From: Fragum whitleyi | Lineage: Eukaryota > Mollusca > Bivalvia > Cardiida > Cardiidae | Direction: 5' to 3' | DNA length: 64,000 bases | Assembly (NCBI GenBank): GCA_948146395.1 | Contig: OX411545.1 | Span: 23,081,526 to 23,145,525 of the forward strand | Shown: positions 11,237 through 22,200 of the stretch, piece by piece | Position numbering within the stretch: position 1 is the stretch's first letter | Layout: each line of letters starts with the position of its first letter | The notes under the pieces: model-generated | What the model was told of the DNA's origin: nothing | Databases searched by the model: none | Seen by the model: only the letters and a program-made list of their open reading frames with translations | Position numbers and translations under genes: made by a program

Positions 11237-13405
11237 ATGAAGAACACAACGTTGAAATCGACCGCTGTCATTCTGACTCTTCTTTTCACATGTACCCGTG
11301 GAGAAGCTCATTCGAATAACAGTGAAGTGTTTAAATCAAGATGGACCTCAAATATTTTTTATCTTAAACATGGTGAAATTCAGGGAATATTTAAATATTT
11401 GTTCCAGTTGTACGTTGAAAAAAGGATATCAAATATAACAAATGTGCCTGGAATTCAACAAGCTTGTATTGATGATGTTCTATGGATAATACAAGGAATT
11501 CTTACAGGAGAAAGAAATGCTCTCGGTTTTCTTGAAGCGGAATTCAAAAATGAAGGTCGTAAGCTAAGACAATATATATATGCGTGGGCGGGGGATTTTT
11601 TAGAATGTAGTTCAATAGAATTGTGCAATTCCCTCACAAAAGAAACCATATATGGGACTTACTTCTCGGTACTGCTATACCAGACAGCTATCAAGAACAT
11701 TACAACTAGTTATATGGTCGGTGTTTGTTTGCCAAACACTTGTAACGAATCTGACACAAAACACCTATTAAGTTGGACTTTTATAAAAACTGCCGTAGAT
11801 AACGTCAACGTAACTAGCGTGTATAACGTCACTAAACCCGCGCCCATGACGCCAGGGGCCATCTTGGCTGTAACAGTCTTAATGGTTTTACTTATCATCG
11901 TTGCTATAGGAACCAGTTTTGACGTTTATCAGAACATTTCCAAACAAAGTGATCCTCTCCAACAAGCCATGCAGGCTTTAGAAATGGACGAAAACACGTC
12001 TGACGACACTGAATCGGATGAATACAGACCCTTGATTAATATTGAAACCAAACCAAACCTAACGATTCGTATCATTACGGCATTTTCTGTTGTCAAAAAT
12101 ACTAACATTCTTCTGCAGCAGCAAATGGATATGGAATATGTTGCTAGTTTAAATGGTCTACGGGTCCTTTCTGATATTTGGGTTATACTTGCTCATACTT
12201 ATTTATACAGCCAATTTAGTGTAAGTAATCACTACTACGCTTTATCCACGTTAGACAAGCGATGGACGTTTCAGCCTATTGTTAAAGGTGATTTTTCAAC
12301 AGATACGTTTCTTTTTATAAGTGGATTGGTTGTTTCTCTACGAAGTTTAGTCGAGATAAGAGTTCGCGAACGTCTTAACTGGGTTCATTATGTTCTTCAT
12401 AGGTTATGGCGAATCCTGCCATTATATGCATTTATCTTATTCCTCTATACCACATTAATGCCCTTTTTGATCCATGGTCCATTTAGATGGTATATAACGG
12501 GTCATGAACAATCTGATCGGCTCAAACTATCTAACTGTTACAATCATTGGTGGTCTAACTTGCTGTTCATTAACAACTTGTACCCAAATTATGGTAATCG
12601 AGATGATGCATGCATGGATTGGACTTGGTATTTGGCCGTCGACTTTCAGTGTTATATTTTCATAGCACCTCTAGTTATTATTTTATTATACAAGATAAAG
12701 ATTGTTGGTATTATTTATTCTTTATTTTTAATTATTGTGTGTGTTTGTATTCGAGGTATTTCGACTGTATACTATGATGTGAATATTTATGGACGGCCTA
12801 CAAAACATTTAGAGGATTCATGGTTACAACATAGTTTGTATTCTTTTTATATGTTACCTTTCACCAGATGGTCTACCTATGTTGTAGGTATGATTACAGG
12901 CTATATATTGATTCAATTCCATTTAAGAGTCCAGTTAAATAAATATATTACTATTATTGGCTGGATATTTTTCTCTGTCTCAGCATTGCTCGTTATATAT
13001 GCCTCTTACATTTATGATCATATAGACAATCCTCCTCATGTTTTAGACTGGTTGTACGTTTCTGTTTCCCGCACCATATTTTCACTTAGTTTATCATGGC
13101 TAGTAATAACATGTATCTCTGGAAGAGGTGGGGTCATTAACAAATGTCTATCCTTATATATTTTTGTTCCGTTAAGTCGGTTGACTTACGGGGCTTACTT
13201 AATACACCCTATCTTTTTGATTATTTTCAATTATAACCGCATGTCCAATTTCATGTTCACAGACTCTTTCTTTATATTAATGTTTGTTGGGTGTATATGC
13301 ATGTCATATGGTCTTTCCTTTGTGCTTTTTCTTATAGTAGAAATGCCTATGCTAAGTATTGAAAGATTAATTTTAGACAAAATTTCTGAATGTCAACCTA
13401 CCTAA
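11237..13405 (+). CDS. Nose-resistant-to-fluoxetine (NRF-6)-like membrane acyltransferase
   Basis: A 722-residue single-exon ORF. Residues 1-24 look like a signal peptide. Residues 25-205 form the extracellular NRF domain with its usual cysteines (C77, C124, C130, C163, C169; 'VGVCLPNTC' at 161-169) and several N-x-S/T sites. A first membrane span lies at about 207-228, then an acidic cytosolic loop. From about 300 onward is the acyltransferase-3 domain with many spans: 'LNGLRVLSDIWVILAH' (candidate catalytic His320), 'DTFLFISGLVVS' (356-367), 'HRLWRILPLY', and 'CMDWTWYLAVDFQ' (459-471). NRF-6 relatives are implicated in lipid or yolk transport in nematodes; substrate here is unknown. Length and domain order are normal and no disruption is seen. 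The start is the only ATG placing a signal peptide at the N-terminus, 42 bases after a TATA box. The absence of introns is notable. No AATAAA lies close downstream; the first is at 13976. Confidence 0.92.
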   Translation: MKNTTLKSTAVILTLLFTCTRGEAHSNNSEVFKSRWTSNIFYLKHGEIQGIFKYLFQLYVEKRISNITNVPGIQQACIDDVLWIIQGILTGERNALGFLEAEFKNEGRKLRQYIYAWAGDFLECSSIELCNSLTKETIYGTYFSVLLYQTAIKNITTSYMVGVCLPNTCNESDTKHLLSWTFIKTAVDNVNVTSVYNVTKPAPMTPGAILAVTVLMVLLIIVAIGTSFDVYQNISKQSDPLQQAMQALEMDENTSDDTESDEYRPLINIETKPNLTIRIITAFSVVKNTNILLQQQMDMEYVASLNGLRVLSDIWVILAHTYLYSQFSVSNHYYALSTLDKRWTFQPIVKGDFSTDTFLFISGLVVSLRSLVEIRVRERLNWVHYVLHRLWRILPLYAFILFLYTTLMPFLIHGPFRWYITGHEQSDRLKLSNCYNHWWSNLLFINNLYPNYGNRDDACMDWTWYLAVDFQCYIFIAPLVIILLYKIKIVGIIYSLFLIIVCVCIRGISTVYYDVNIYGRPTKHLEDSWLQHSLYSFYMLPFTRWSTYVVGMITGYILIQFHLRVQLNKYITIIGWIFFSVSALLVIYASYIYDHIDNPPHVLDWLYVSVSRTIFSLSLSWLVITCISGRGGVINKCLSLYIFVPLSRLTYGAYLIHPIFLIIFNYNRMSNFMFTDSFFILMFVGCICMSYGLSFVLFLIVEMPMLSIERLILDKISECQPT

Positions 13406-13835
13406 TACGCCTTGACAAATGTCAAAATAATTAATGTATTACGTTATCCCATTATTAAGGTAGTGGAATCGTAAAAGTTCCGCAACACTTCGGAACTCAT
13501 GGAGCGTAGGGATTGATATTGACTCCTGTCGCAAGACTGGGGCTTCTTTTGTAAATTTTGAAAAATCATTTTGGATTTTAACATTTTTTTATATTTCATT
13601 AATCTAATAAGGTTTCTAGAGTAGGGAACGTGCAAAAAATTATTGAGATATTTACGTCTAATTTCTCTTAACTTTGGACAACCGCAAAATGACGTTGTAC
13701 TTTAGTACAATAATATGACCGGGGACATGAGAAAACAAGAAATTGTTGTTGAGCGTCCTGAACGTCGTAACTACAGCTTATTTAGGCTCTAGTTGAAGAT
13801 GTATGAAACAAAAGGGGGGAAGTGAAGGGGGTCAA
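13406..13835. other. 3' flank of the acyltransferase gene
   Basis: No gene recognised. Presumably holds the 3' UTR, but no canonical AATAAA is visible before the MITE at 13836-13950; one occurs at 13976-13981. Short minus-strand ORFs here have no recognisable features. Confidence 0.35.
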
Positions 13836-13950
13836 CCCAGCCCTGCGTTCATGATCACAAAACGGTGCAAACAGTTAGCCAAGCGCGCGTGCAAAGCGGG
13901 GTATAATTGGAAAACTGTTTACACCGCTTTTTGATCCGGGTCAACCCCGT
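13836..13950. mobile_element. MITE-like hairpin element, family 1, copy 2
   Basis: The arm 'cagccctgcgttcatgatca' and 'acggtgcaaacagtt', then 'gtgcaaagcggggtataatt', 'ggaaaactgttt' and 'caccgctttttgatc' match the copies at 202-336 and 49881-50015. This copy has lost part of the left inner arm. 'gggtcaaccc' occurs at both edges (about 13830 and 13938), possibly a target duplication. Confidence 0.65.
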
Positions 13951-14196
13951 GGTTTGATTGGTCAATTGATTTTTTAATAAAAGTAGTGATCGGTTTATTC
14001 GTAATTAACATATTTATCAATCTAGATTTAGAAAACTACATAGATCGACCTTTTTTTGGAAGCACAGCTCGTGCAATCAGTGAAGACTGGCCAGGGTCGA
14101 TATGTTTCGCATACCAAGATGATCCAAATGCCCTTAGAATGTGGCAACCTTTGTCATATTGTAATTTCTTTTATGATTATTATTCTTTCAGTGTAA

Positions 14197-14198
<2 letters not shown>

Positions 14199-14244
<46 letters not shown>

Positions 14245-14255
14245 CATTATTATTA

Positions 14256-14318
<63 letters not shown>

Positions 14319-14455
14319 CATTATTATTATTTTTTTTATTATTATTATCATTATTATTATTATTATTATTATTATCATCATCATCGTCGTCGTCGTCGTC
14401 ATTATCATCATAATCATTACTAAAATCATTATCATAATCATTATTATTGTTGTTT
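14199..14455. repeat. ATT-type microsatellite with imperfect TCA/TCG triplets
   Basis: A run of about 250 bases of (ATT)n interrupted by TCA and a GTC/GTC block near 14385-14400. All reading frames through it give homopolymers of Leu, Tyr, Ile or Asn, which are artefacts of the triplet repeat. Confidence 0.95.
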
Positions 14456-15424
14456 TTTAGTGTCATTAGGATTATTTTGGTGTATGTCTAATATATCATC
14501 ATTCTGATAGATCTTTACTATTGCTTATTGTTTCAAATTATATAGGAAATGTAAGCATACGAGTATAAAACGGTTTTGATGTATGTAAAATATTGATTAT
14601 CATGTTCCTGCCATGTAATAACTTCAGCTTAATTAAATATACGAATCAGTATATATGATAGTTCATATCATTTTTTATTTGAGACACACAATATACGAGT
14701 TGTATGAAAAACTTCTTTGTACCCAGAAGAAAACAAGGTTTTGATATATAGTAAGACTGATCAGTGGGCTTAACATTGTACGTACTACATAGATGGTTTC
14801 TTTTCGCCTTGTGGTCAATATGAAAAGCAATCGGGGACCCCCGGCGATTCTACGGAAAATACTCTTGAATAGCCATGAAAGGGCGTCTTTTCGCACGCGG
14901 GTTTATATGACGTCATAATCAGCTAGACGACGTTGAGTAAAACAAAAACAAGGAAAGATTCAAACTGGGCAAATTATATTTTGATTACAAAATGCGTTTT
15001 GTAATCAACTTATAATATGCTCATTAGATCTCCATTGACGATCGGAGAGCATATAAATAAATTTATTTTTCTCGAAGCGCATTGACCAAAGTACCACTAG
15101 AAGCCGTATACCTTTAATATGACCCAAAAATACTACGTTTACATCCGGGGTACATTCCAGTTTACGGAAAAGTCCGAGCATTGTTACGAATGCTGTCGAC
15201 ACTAACCGTTTTTTAATGGGATAGCATGTTATTGTTTGGATCCTTCGAGATAGTCAGGGACCCATTTCTTCGTTTCACAGTTTAAAGAAATAGCAACAAA
15301 AAGAATAAGTTTGTGATATTTATTCGAGCTTATCTTCTATTACTCCACTTTGTTCCTGACATTAGTAAGAAATAAAGTTGGGTAATAGAACCTTGGCTTG
15401 GATATTTTGGATCCATAACAAAAT
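14456..15424. other. Non-coding interval left of the gypsy locus
   Basis: No supported gene and no clear repeat. Two short minus-strand ORFs (14675-14896, 15005-15202) show no family resemblance. The interval ends at the left arm of the palindrome that flanks the gypsy insertion. Confidence 0.4.
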
Positions 15425-15465
15425 CAAAGGGGTCCGAAATAACCCCACCACCACCATATATACTA
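15425..15465. repeat. Left arm of the palindrome split by the gypsy insertion
   Basis: About 40 bases beginning 'caaaggggtccgaaataacc' and ending 'catatatacta' are the inverted complement of 44722-44761, with one mismatch and one indel. Removing the 29-kb insertion leaves a hairpin with arms of about 40 bp and a loop of about 16 bases, so the gypsy element entered near its centre. The original sequence was probably itself a short inverted-repeat element. Confidence 0.8.
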
Positions 15466-15470
15466 AATAT

Positions 15471-15760
15471 TGTAGGGTCCCAACCTTACCTTGTCTTGAG
15501 TTCATATCTATGATTATCATTTTCATCTATTCGTGTTGAAATGAAAGTCGACTGTGTGTGAATACTCGTGTGCCATACGGTATACGAGATTTACACACCA
15601 TTTTTCCACTCATTTATGCGTTTAATCATGTCAGCCGGTCATTTCAAAAGTTTGCCCAAATAGATTTTACTTACTATCGGTCAAATTAGTCGTCTGTGTA
15701 CGTTGTCATGTCCAATTGCCCTCGTATTCGCTATTCGATAGCTTGAAGACACGCGCTTCC
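15471..15760 (+). repeat. LTR1, left 290 bp (U3 start), interrupted
   Basis: Matches the first 290 bases of LTR2 and LTR3, beginning TGTAGGGTCC. It breaks at 15760, where the 2.49-kb tandem array is inserted, and resumes at 26205. The array therefore lies in U3, upstream of this LTR's TATA box. The last five bases, 'cttcc', are repeated at 26200-26204. Confidence 0.92.
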
Positions 15761-16233
15761 GGTCAGACCCCACCCGATTTTTGGCCTTCTTTGTTCTATA
15801 TAAAATTGCTCAACTTTCAGGTGCTGCAGCGCATTCCACAACAATGCGTTTATATATTACGTCACCAGCGCTTCATCTACATTCATTGTTCTATCATTTG
15901 AGACTAAAATAACTGGGTCTTTTAGGTTTAACTTTTGGGCTATTCAAGCCAGAGTAAAGGAACCGTCTTTTTTCCACCTATGAAGAGGTCAGTTAGTTCG
16001 GGCACGCCCACCGTCGCTCATCCGTCCTCCCGGAAAGGAAATCGTGCACAAAAAAGATCGAACCAAGCCTTATATTAAAGAAGAGATGCAAGACTAGCAA
16101 AAAATCAAATAAATATGCACGTGGGTCACTGTTCTCCACTTCAAAATGCCATTTTCAAGCCGCACTATTTTTTCGTTAAGATCTACTTTTACCATACAAC
16201 GACCTCCGGAAGTAAATTCCAGTGAGGTCACTC
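15761..16233. repeat. Segment A, terminal direct repeat of the array
   Basis: This 473-bp segment recurs at 18252, 20743, 23235 and 25727 and forms both ends of the array. It starts GGTCAGACCCC and ends GAGGTCACTC; the end contains the dyad 'agtga.gg.tcact'. A TATA-like 'ctatataaaa' lies about 35 bases from its start, as in a promoter-bearing terminal repeat. It does not have the TG...CA ends of a normal LTR, and neither a primer site after it nor a polypurine tract before it is evident. Its last 165 bases match a diverged copy at 55091-55256. Confidence 0.75.
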
Positions 16234-19200
16234 CTAAATTTAAGAGGTTTTTGCATTCCCCTAACTTCTAAACACTTTGGTCAATGCTGGGGGGTATTGT
16301 GAACAAAGTTAAGTCAATAAGGTTTTAATATTTGCATTTGTCACTGAAATATGACGATTTTAGGACATGACCTGTTTAGCGAAAAAAGGCAAGAATTCAG
16401 AGTACTGTTATTTGTGATGTACCATGATTACTTAATCAAATAATTTTTGGTAAGAAGCCATTGGGAATGATTTCTCAAAGTATAATTTTGAACTATTACT
16501 CCATCCAAACTTGTTAAGCAAAAAATGATAAACATAACTTGATTTTGAGGCAATAAAAAGGGCAGTTAATCATTGAAGGTCGAGGTAATTTTAACCAAAA
16601 AATCGCAATTTTCACGTTTTAATGCCAATTAAAAGAAGTTAATCATAAAAATATGCGCAAAAAGAGTGTTTTCTGTTAAAAGATATCAAAATGGCAGTAG
16701 AAAGAAAAAATAAAACAGACATCTTAGCTTCAAAAATCGTAACTTTGAGGAATCAAATGGTATAATAGCGTTCCCCAGAAATGAAAAGGGGCTCATATAG
16801 AGTAAAGGGTGGAATTCAAAATTCCACAATCTTTGCTTAATTTTTCAGGATCTAAAACATCGTTTAGGAGTTTGTGCATCGTAAACTTACATAATGTGTA
16901 GGAATAACGAAAACCAATCCTCAAAAACATGTCAAAATAGTCATGCTGGGTGTGAAATTAAAAAAAAAATGACAGAGCCCGCTCATTTTAATTTCTTAAA
17001 ATGCAGTTTTATGTCAAAAGTCTCCTAGAAAGCTCTGTTCTATAACAGATATGTTGTATTACAACTCAAAAAAAGGTATTAGAAACCGCAACGGGAAGGA
17101 GAAACGTCCATTTTACAACATGGACTTGGGGTACCCACACCAAGTAATATCCATTCTGAAATGGGTGTTAAGGGTTGGAAAATGGGTCTCTTGTATCATT
17201 TTGAGCCATGTCGAGAATTTCACTCACGTGTAGGTATTCAGCTATGACGACTTTACTATTTAAGTAACAGAAACGGAAGATCACTCAATTTACAAGAAAC
17301 AACTTGACACGATAAAGAGGGGAACATTTCACATAATTGATCATTTTGACTTGTAAGACCCTATGTCTCCACTAGCAAATTAACTTGATTCAAATGCTTT
17401 TGTCTCTAATTTGCTTTTTTTTAAAGTGTTTTGAAACTGTCTTATTCAATTGAGAAAACGAGTTGGAAAATGTGTTAAAATGACTCTCAAAAAACGCTAT
17501 AAAAAAGGACCAGTCCCCTGCGACAGTCATAAAAAAAACGTTATCGGGGCAAGGGTTAAGCATTTTCTCACCATTTCTTACTTAAAATTCACTTTTAATT
17601 GCATGACTATTGAAAAACAAATGGTTTTCAAGTTTATCAGCATGGAAGTTTTGCTTTGAAGTTTTACGAACGCCAGAAAAGTGATATTGAAATGGGCTTC
17701 TTTCGATATTAAACTTACCCATATAGTGAAAAGGGTTTGAATTTCAAGCCAGAAAAGGGATTTAGAATTAAAAGAATTAGGCATATTTCCTGTTTTCTAC
17801 CAACAAATGTCTATTTCCAATACTCTGAGCAAAGTAAATTAAAAATTTGCAGCGAGAAAACGATTTTTCGATCACCTTTGTGTGATACCCTCATATTACA
17901 AAATCGTAGGTTTTAAATGGGGTAAGGGTTTTTTATGTCCATTCTATCGCATTGTTTACATAATTAATTACATCCACTTGACCAATTAAATTAATCCTTG
18001 CTACCCAAAACGCGAAAACTGACTTAATGATAATTCTAGCCTCAACAAAAGTTAAAAAACGCAAGAAGAAAAACTTACAAGGAATTTCCTTTATTTTTTT
18101 AAAAAAATTAAAAGATTGATTTTAAATCGATAAAATCATCAAAATTAAAATTTTTACTCTTTTTGAAACTATTGACAAAATATTACGTCATTTGCAACTG
18201 TCTAAAAAGGTCAAAATTCGTTTTCTCAAAATCGGACCTTTTTACCATCTAGGTCAGACCCCACCCGATTTTTGGCCTTCTTTGTTCTATATAAAATTGC
18301 TCAACTTTCAGGTGCTGCAGCGCATTCCACAACAATGCGTTTATATATTACGTCACCAGCGCTTCATCTACATTCATTGTTCTATCATTTGAGACTAAAA
18401 TAACTGGGTCTTTTAGGTTTAACTTTTGGGCTATTCAAGCCAGAGTAAAGGAACCATCTTTTTTCCACCTATGAAGAGGTCAGTTAGTTCGGGCACGCCC
18501 ACCGTCGCTCATCCGTCCTCCCGGAAAGGAAATCGTGCACAAAAAAGATCGAACCAAGCCTTATATTAAAGAAGAGATGCAAGACTAGCAAAAAATCAAA
18601 TTAATATGCACGTGGGTCACTGTTCTCCACTTCAAAATGCCATTTTCAAGCCGCACTATTTTTTCGTTAAGATCTACTTTTACCATACAACGACCTCCGG
18701 AAGTAAATTCCAGTGAGGTCACTCCTAAATTTAAGAGGTTTTTGCATTCCCCTAACTTCTAAACACTTTGGTCAATGCTGGGGGGTATTGTGAACAAAGT
18801 TAAGTCAATAAGGTTTTAATATTTGCATTTGTCACTGAAATATGACGATTTTAGGACATGACCTGTTTAGCGAAAAAAGGCAAGAATACAGAGCACTGTT
18901 ATTTGTGATGTACCATGATTACTTAATCAAATAATTTTGGTAAGAAGCCATTGGGAATGATTTCTCAAAGTATAATTTTGAACTATTACTCCATCCAAAC
19001 TTGTTAAGCAAAAAATGATAAACATAACTTGATTTTGAGGCAATAAAAAGGGGAGTTAATCATTGAAGGTCGAGGTAATTTTAACCAAAAAATCGCAATT
19101 TTCACGTTTTAATGCCAATTAAAAGAAGTTAATCATAAAAATATGCGCAAAAAGAGTGTTTTCTGTTAAAAGATATCAAAATGGCAGTAGAAAGAAAAAA

Positions 19201-22200
19201 TAAAACAGACATCTTAGCTTCAAAAATCGTAACTTTGAGGAATCAAATGGTATAATAGCGTTCCCCAGAAATGAAAAGGGGCTCATATAGAGTAAAGGGT
19301 GGAATTCAAAATTCCACAATCTTTGCTTAATTTTTCAGGATCTAAAACATCGTTTAGGAGTTTGTGCATCGTAAACTTACATAATGTGTAGGAATAACGA
19401 AAACCAATCCTCAAAAACATGTCAAAATAGTCATGCTGGGTGTGAAATTAAAAAAAAAAATGACAGAGCCCGCTCATTTTAATTTCTTAAAATGCAGTTT
19501 TATGTCAAAAGTCTCCTAGAAAGCTCTGTTCTATAACAGATATGTTGTATTACAACTCAAAAAAAGGTATTAGAAACCGCAACGGGAAGGAGAAACGTCC
19601 ATTTTACAACATGGACTTGGGGTACCCACACCAAGTAATATCCATTCTGAAATGGGTGTTAAGGGTTGGAAAATGGGTCTCTTGTATCATTTTGAGCCAT
19701 GTCGAGAATTTCACTCACGTGTAGGTATTCAGCTATGACGACTTTACTATTTAAGTAACAGAAACGGAAGATCACTCAATTTACAAGAAACAACTTGACA
19801 CGATAAAGAGGGGAACATTTCACATAATTGATCATTTTGACTTGTAAGACCCTATGTCTCCACTAGCAAATTAACTTGATTCAAATGCTTTTGTCTCTAA
19901 TTTGCTTTTTTTTAAAGTGTTTTGAAACTGTCTTATTCAATTGAGAAAACGAGTTGGAAAATGTGTTAAAATGACTCTCAAAAAACGCTATAAAAAAGGA
20001 CCAGTCCCCTGCGACAGTCATAAAAAAAACGTTATCGGGGCAAGGGTTAAGCATTTTCTCACCATTTCTTACTTAAAATTCACTTTTAATTGCATGACTA
20101 TTGAAAAACAAATGGTTTTCAAGTTTATCAGCATGGAAGTTTTGCTTTGAAGTTTTACGAACGCCAGAAAAGTGATATTGAAATGGGCTTCTTTCGATAT
20201 TAAACTTACCCATATAGTGAAAAGGGTTTGAATTTCAAGCCAGAAAAGGGATTTAGAATTAAAAGAATTAGGCATATTTCCTGTTTTCTACCAACAAATG
20301 TCTATTTCCAATACTCTGAGCAAAGTAAATTAAAAATTTGCAGCGAGAAAACGATTTTTCGATCACCTTTGTGTGATACCCTCATATTACAAAATCGTAG
20401 GTTTTAAATGGGGTAAGGGTTTTTTATGTCCATTCTATCGCATTGTTTACATAATTAATTACATCCACTTGACCAATTAAATTAATCCTTGCTACCCAAA
20501 ACGCGAAAACTGACTTAATGATAATTCTAGCCTCAACAAAAGTTAAAAAACGCAAGAAGAAAAACTTACAAGGAATTTCCTTTATTTTTTTAAAAAATTT
20601 AAAAGATTGATTTTAAATCGATAAAATCATCAAAATTAAAATTTTTACTCTTTTTGAAACTATTGACAAAATATTACGTCATTTGCAACTGTCTAAAAAG
20701 GTCAAAATTCGTTTTCTCAAAATCGGACCTTTTTACCATCTAGGTCAGACCCCACCCGATTTTTGGCCTTCTTTGTTCTATATAAAATTGCTCAACTTTC
20801 AGGTGCTGCAGCGCATTCCACAACAATGCGTTTATATATTACGTCACCAACGCTTCATCTACATTCATTGTTCTATCATTTGAGACTAAAATAACTGGGT
20901 CTTTTAGGTTTAACTTTTGGGCTATTCAAGCCAGAGTAAAGGAACCGTCTTTTTTCCACCTATGAAGAGGTCAGTTAGTTCGGGCACGCCCACCGTCGCT
21001 CATCCGTCCTCCCGGAAAGGAAATCGTGCACAAAAAAGATCGAACCAAGCCTTATGTTAAAGAAGAGATGCAAGACTAGCAAAAAATCAAATAAATATGC
21101 ACGTGGGTCACTGTTCTCCACTTCAAAATGCCATTTTCAAGCCGCACTATTTTTTCGTTAAGATCTACTTTTACCATACAACGACCTCCGGAAGTAAATT
21201 CCAGTGAGGTCACTCCTAAATTTAAGAGGTTTTTGCATTCCCCTAACTTCTAAACACTTTGGTCAATGCTGGGGGGTATTGTGAACAAAGTTAAGTCAAT
21301 AAGGTTTTAATATTTGCATTTGTCACTGAAATATGACGATTTTAGGACATGACCTGTTTAGCGAAAAAAGGCAAGAATTCAGAGCACTGTTATTTGTGAT
21401 GTACCATGATTACTTAATCAAATAATTTTTGGTAAGAAGCCATTGGGAATGATTTCTCAAAGTATAATTTTGAACTATTACTCCATCCAAACTTGTTAAG
21501 CAAAAAATGATAAACATAACTTGATTTTGAGGCAATAAAAAGGGGAGTTAATCATTGAAGGTCGAGGTAATTTTAACCAAAAAATCGCAATTTTCACGTT
21601 TTAATGCCAATTAAAAGAAGTTAATCATAAAAATATGCGCAAAAAGAGTGTTTTCTGTTAAAAGATATCAAAATGGCAGTAGAAAGAAAAAATAAAACAG
21701 ACATCTTAGCTTCAAAAATCGTAACTTTGAGGAATCAAATGGTATAATAGCGTTCCCCAGAAATGAAAAGGGGCTCATATAGAGTAAAGGGTGGAATTCA
21801 AAATTCCACAATCTTTGCTTAATTTTTCAGGATCTAAAACATCGTTTAGGAGTTTGTGCATCGTAAACTTACATAATGTGTAGGAATAACGAAAACCAAT
21901 CCTCAAAAACATGTCAAAATAGTCATGCTGGGTGTGAAATTAAAAAAAAAATGACAGAGCCCGCTCATTTTAATTTCTTAAAATGCAGTTTTATGTCAAA
22001 AGTCTCCTAGAAAGCTCTGTTCTATAACAGATATGTTGTATTACAACTCAAAAAAAAGGTATTAGAAACCGCAACGGGAAGGAGAAACGTCCATTTTACA
22101 ACATGGACTTGGGGTACCCACACCAAGTAATATCCATTCTGAAATGGGTGTTAAGGGTTGGAAAATGGGTCTCTTGTATCATTTTGAGCCATGTCGAGAA

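Noticed and set aside
14188..14466. Reading frames of 60-145 codons rich in Tyr, Leu, Ile, Asn or Asp
   Set aside because: They are translations of the ATT/TCA/GTC triplet microsatellite in different frames.
15761..16233. Segment A as an ordinary LTR
   Set aside because: It lacks TG...CA ends, and no primer binding site or polypurine tract adjoins it; only the direct-repeat layout and 5-bp duplication are LTR-like.
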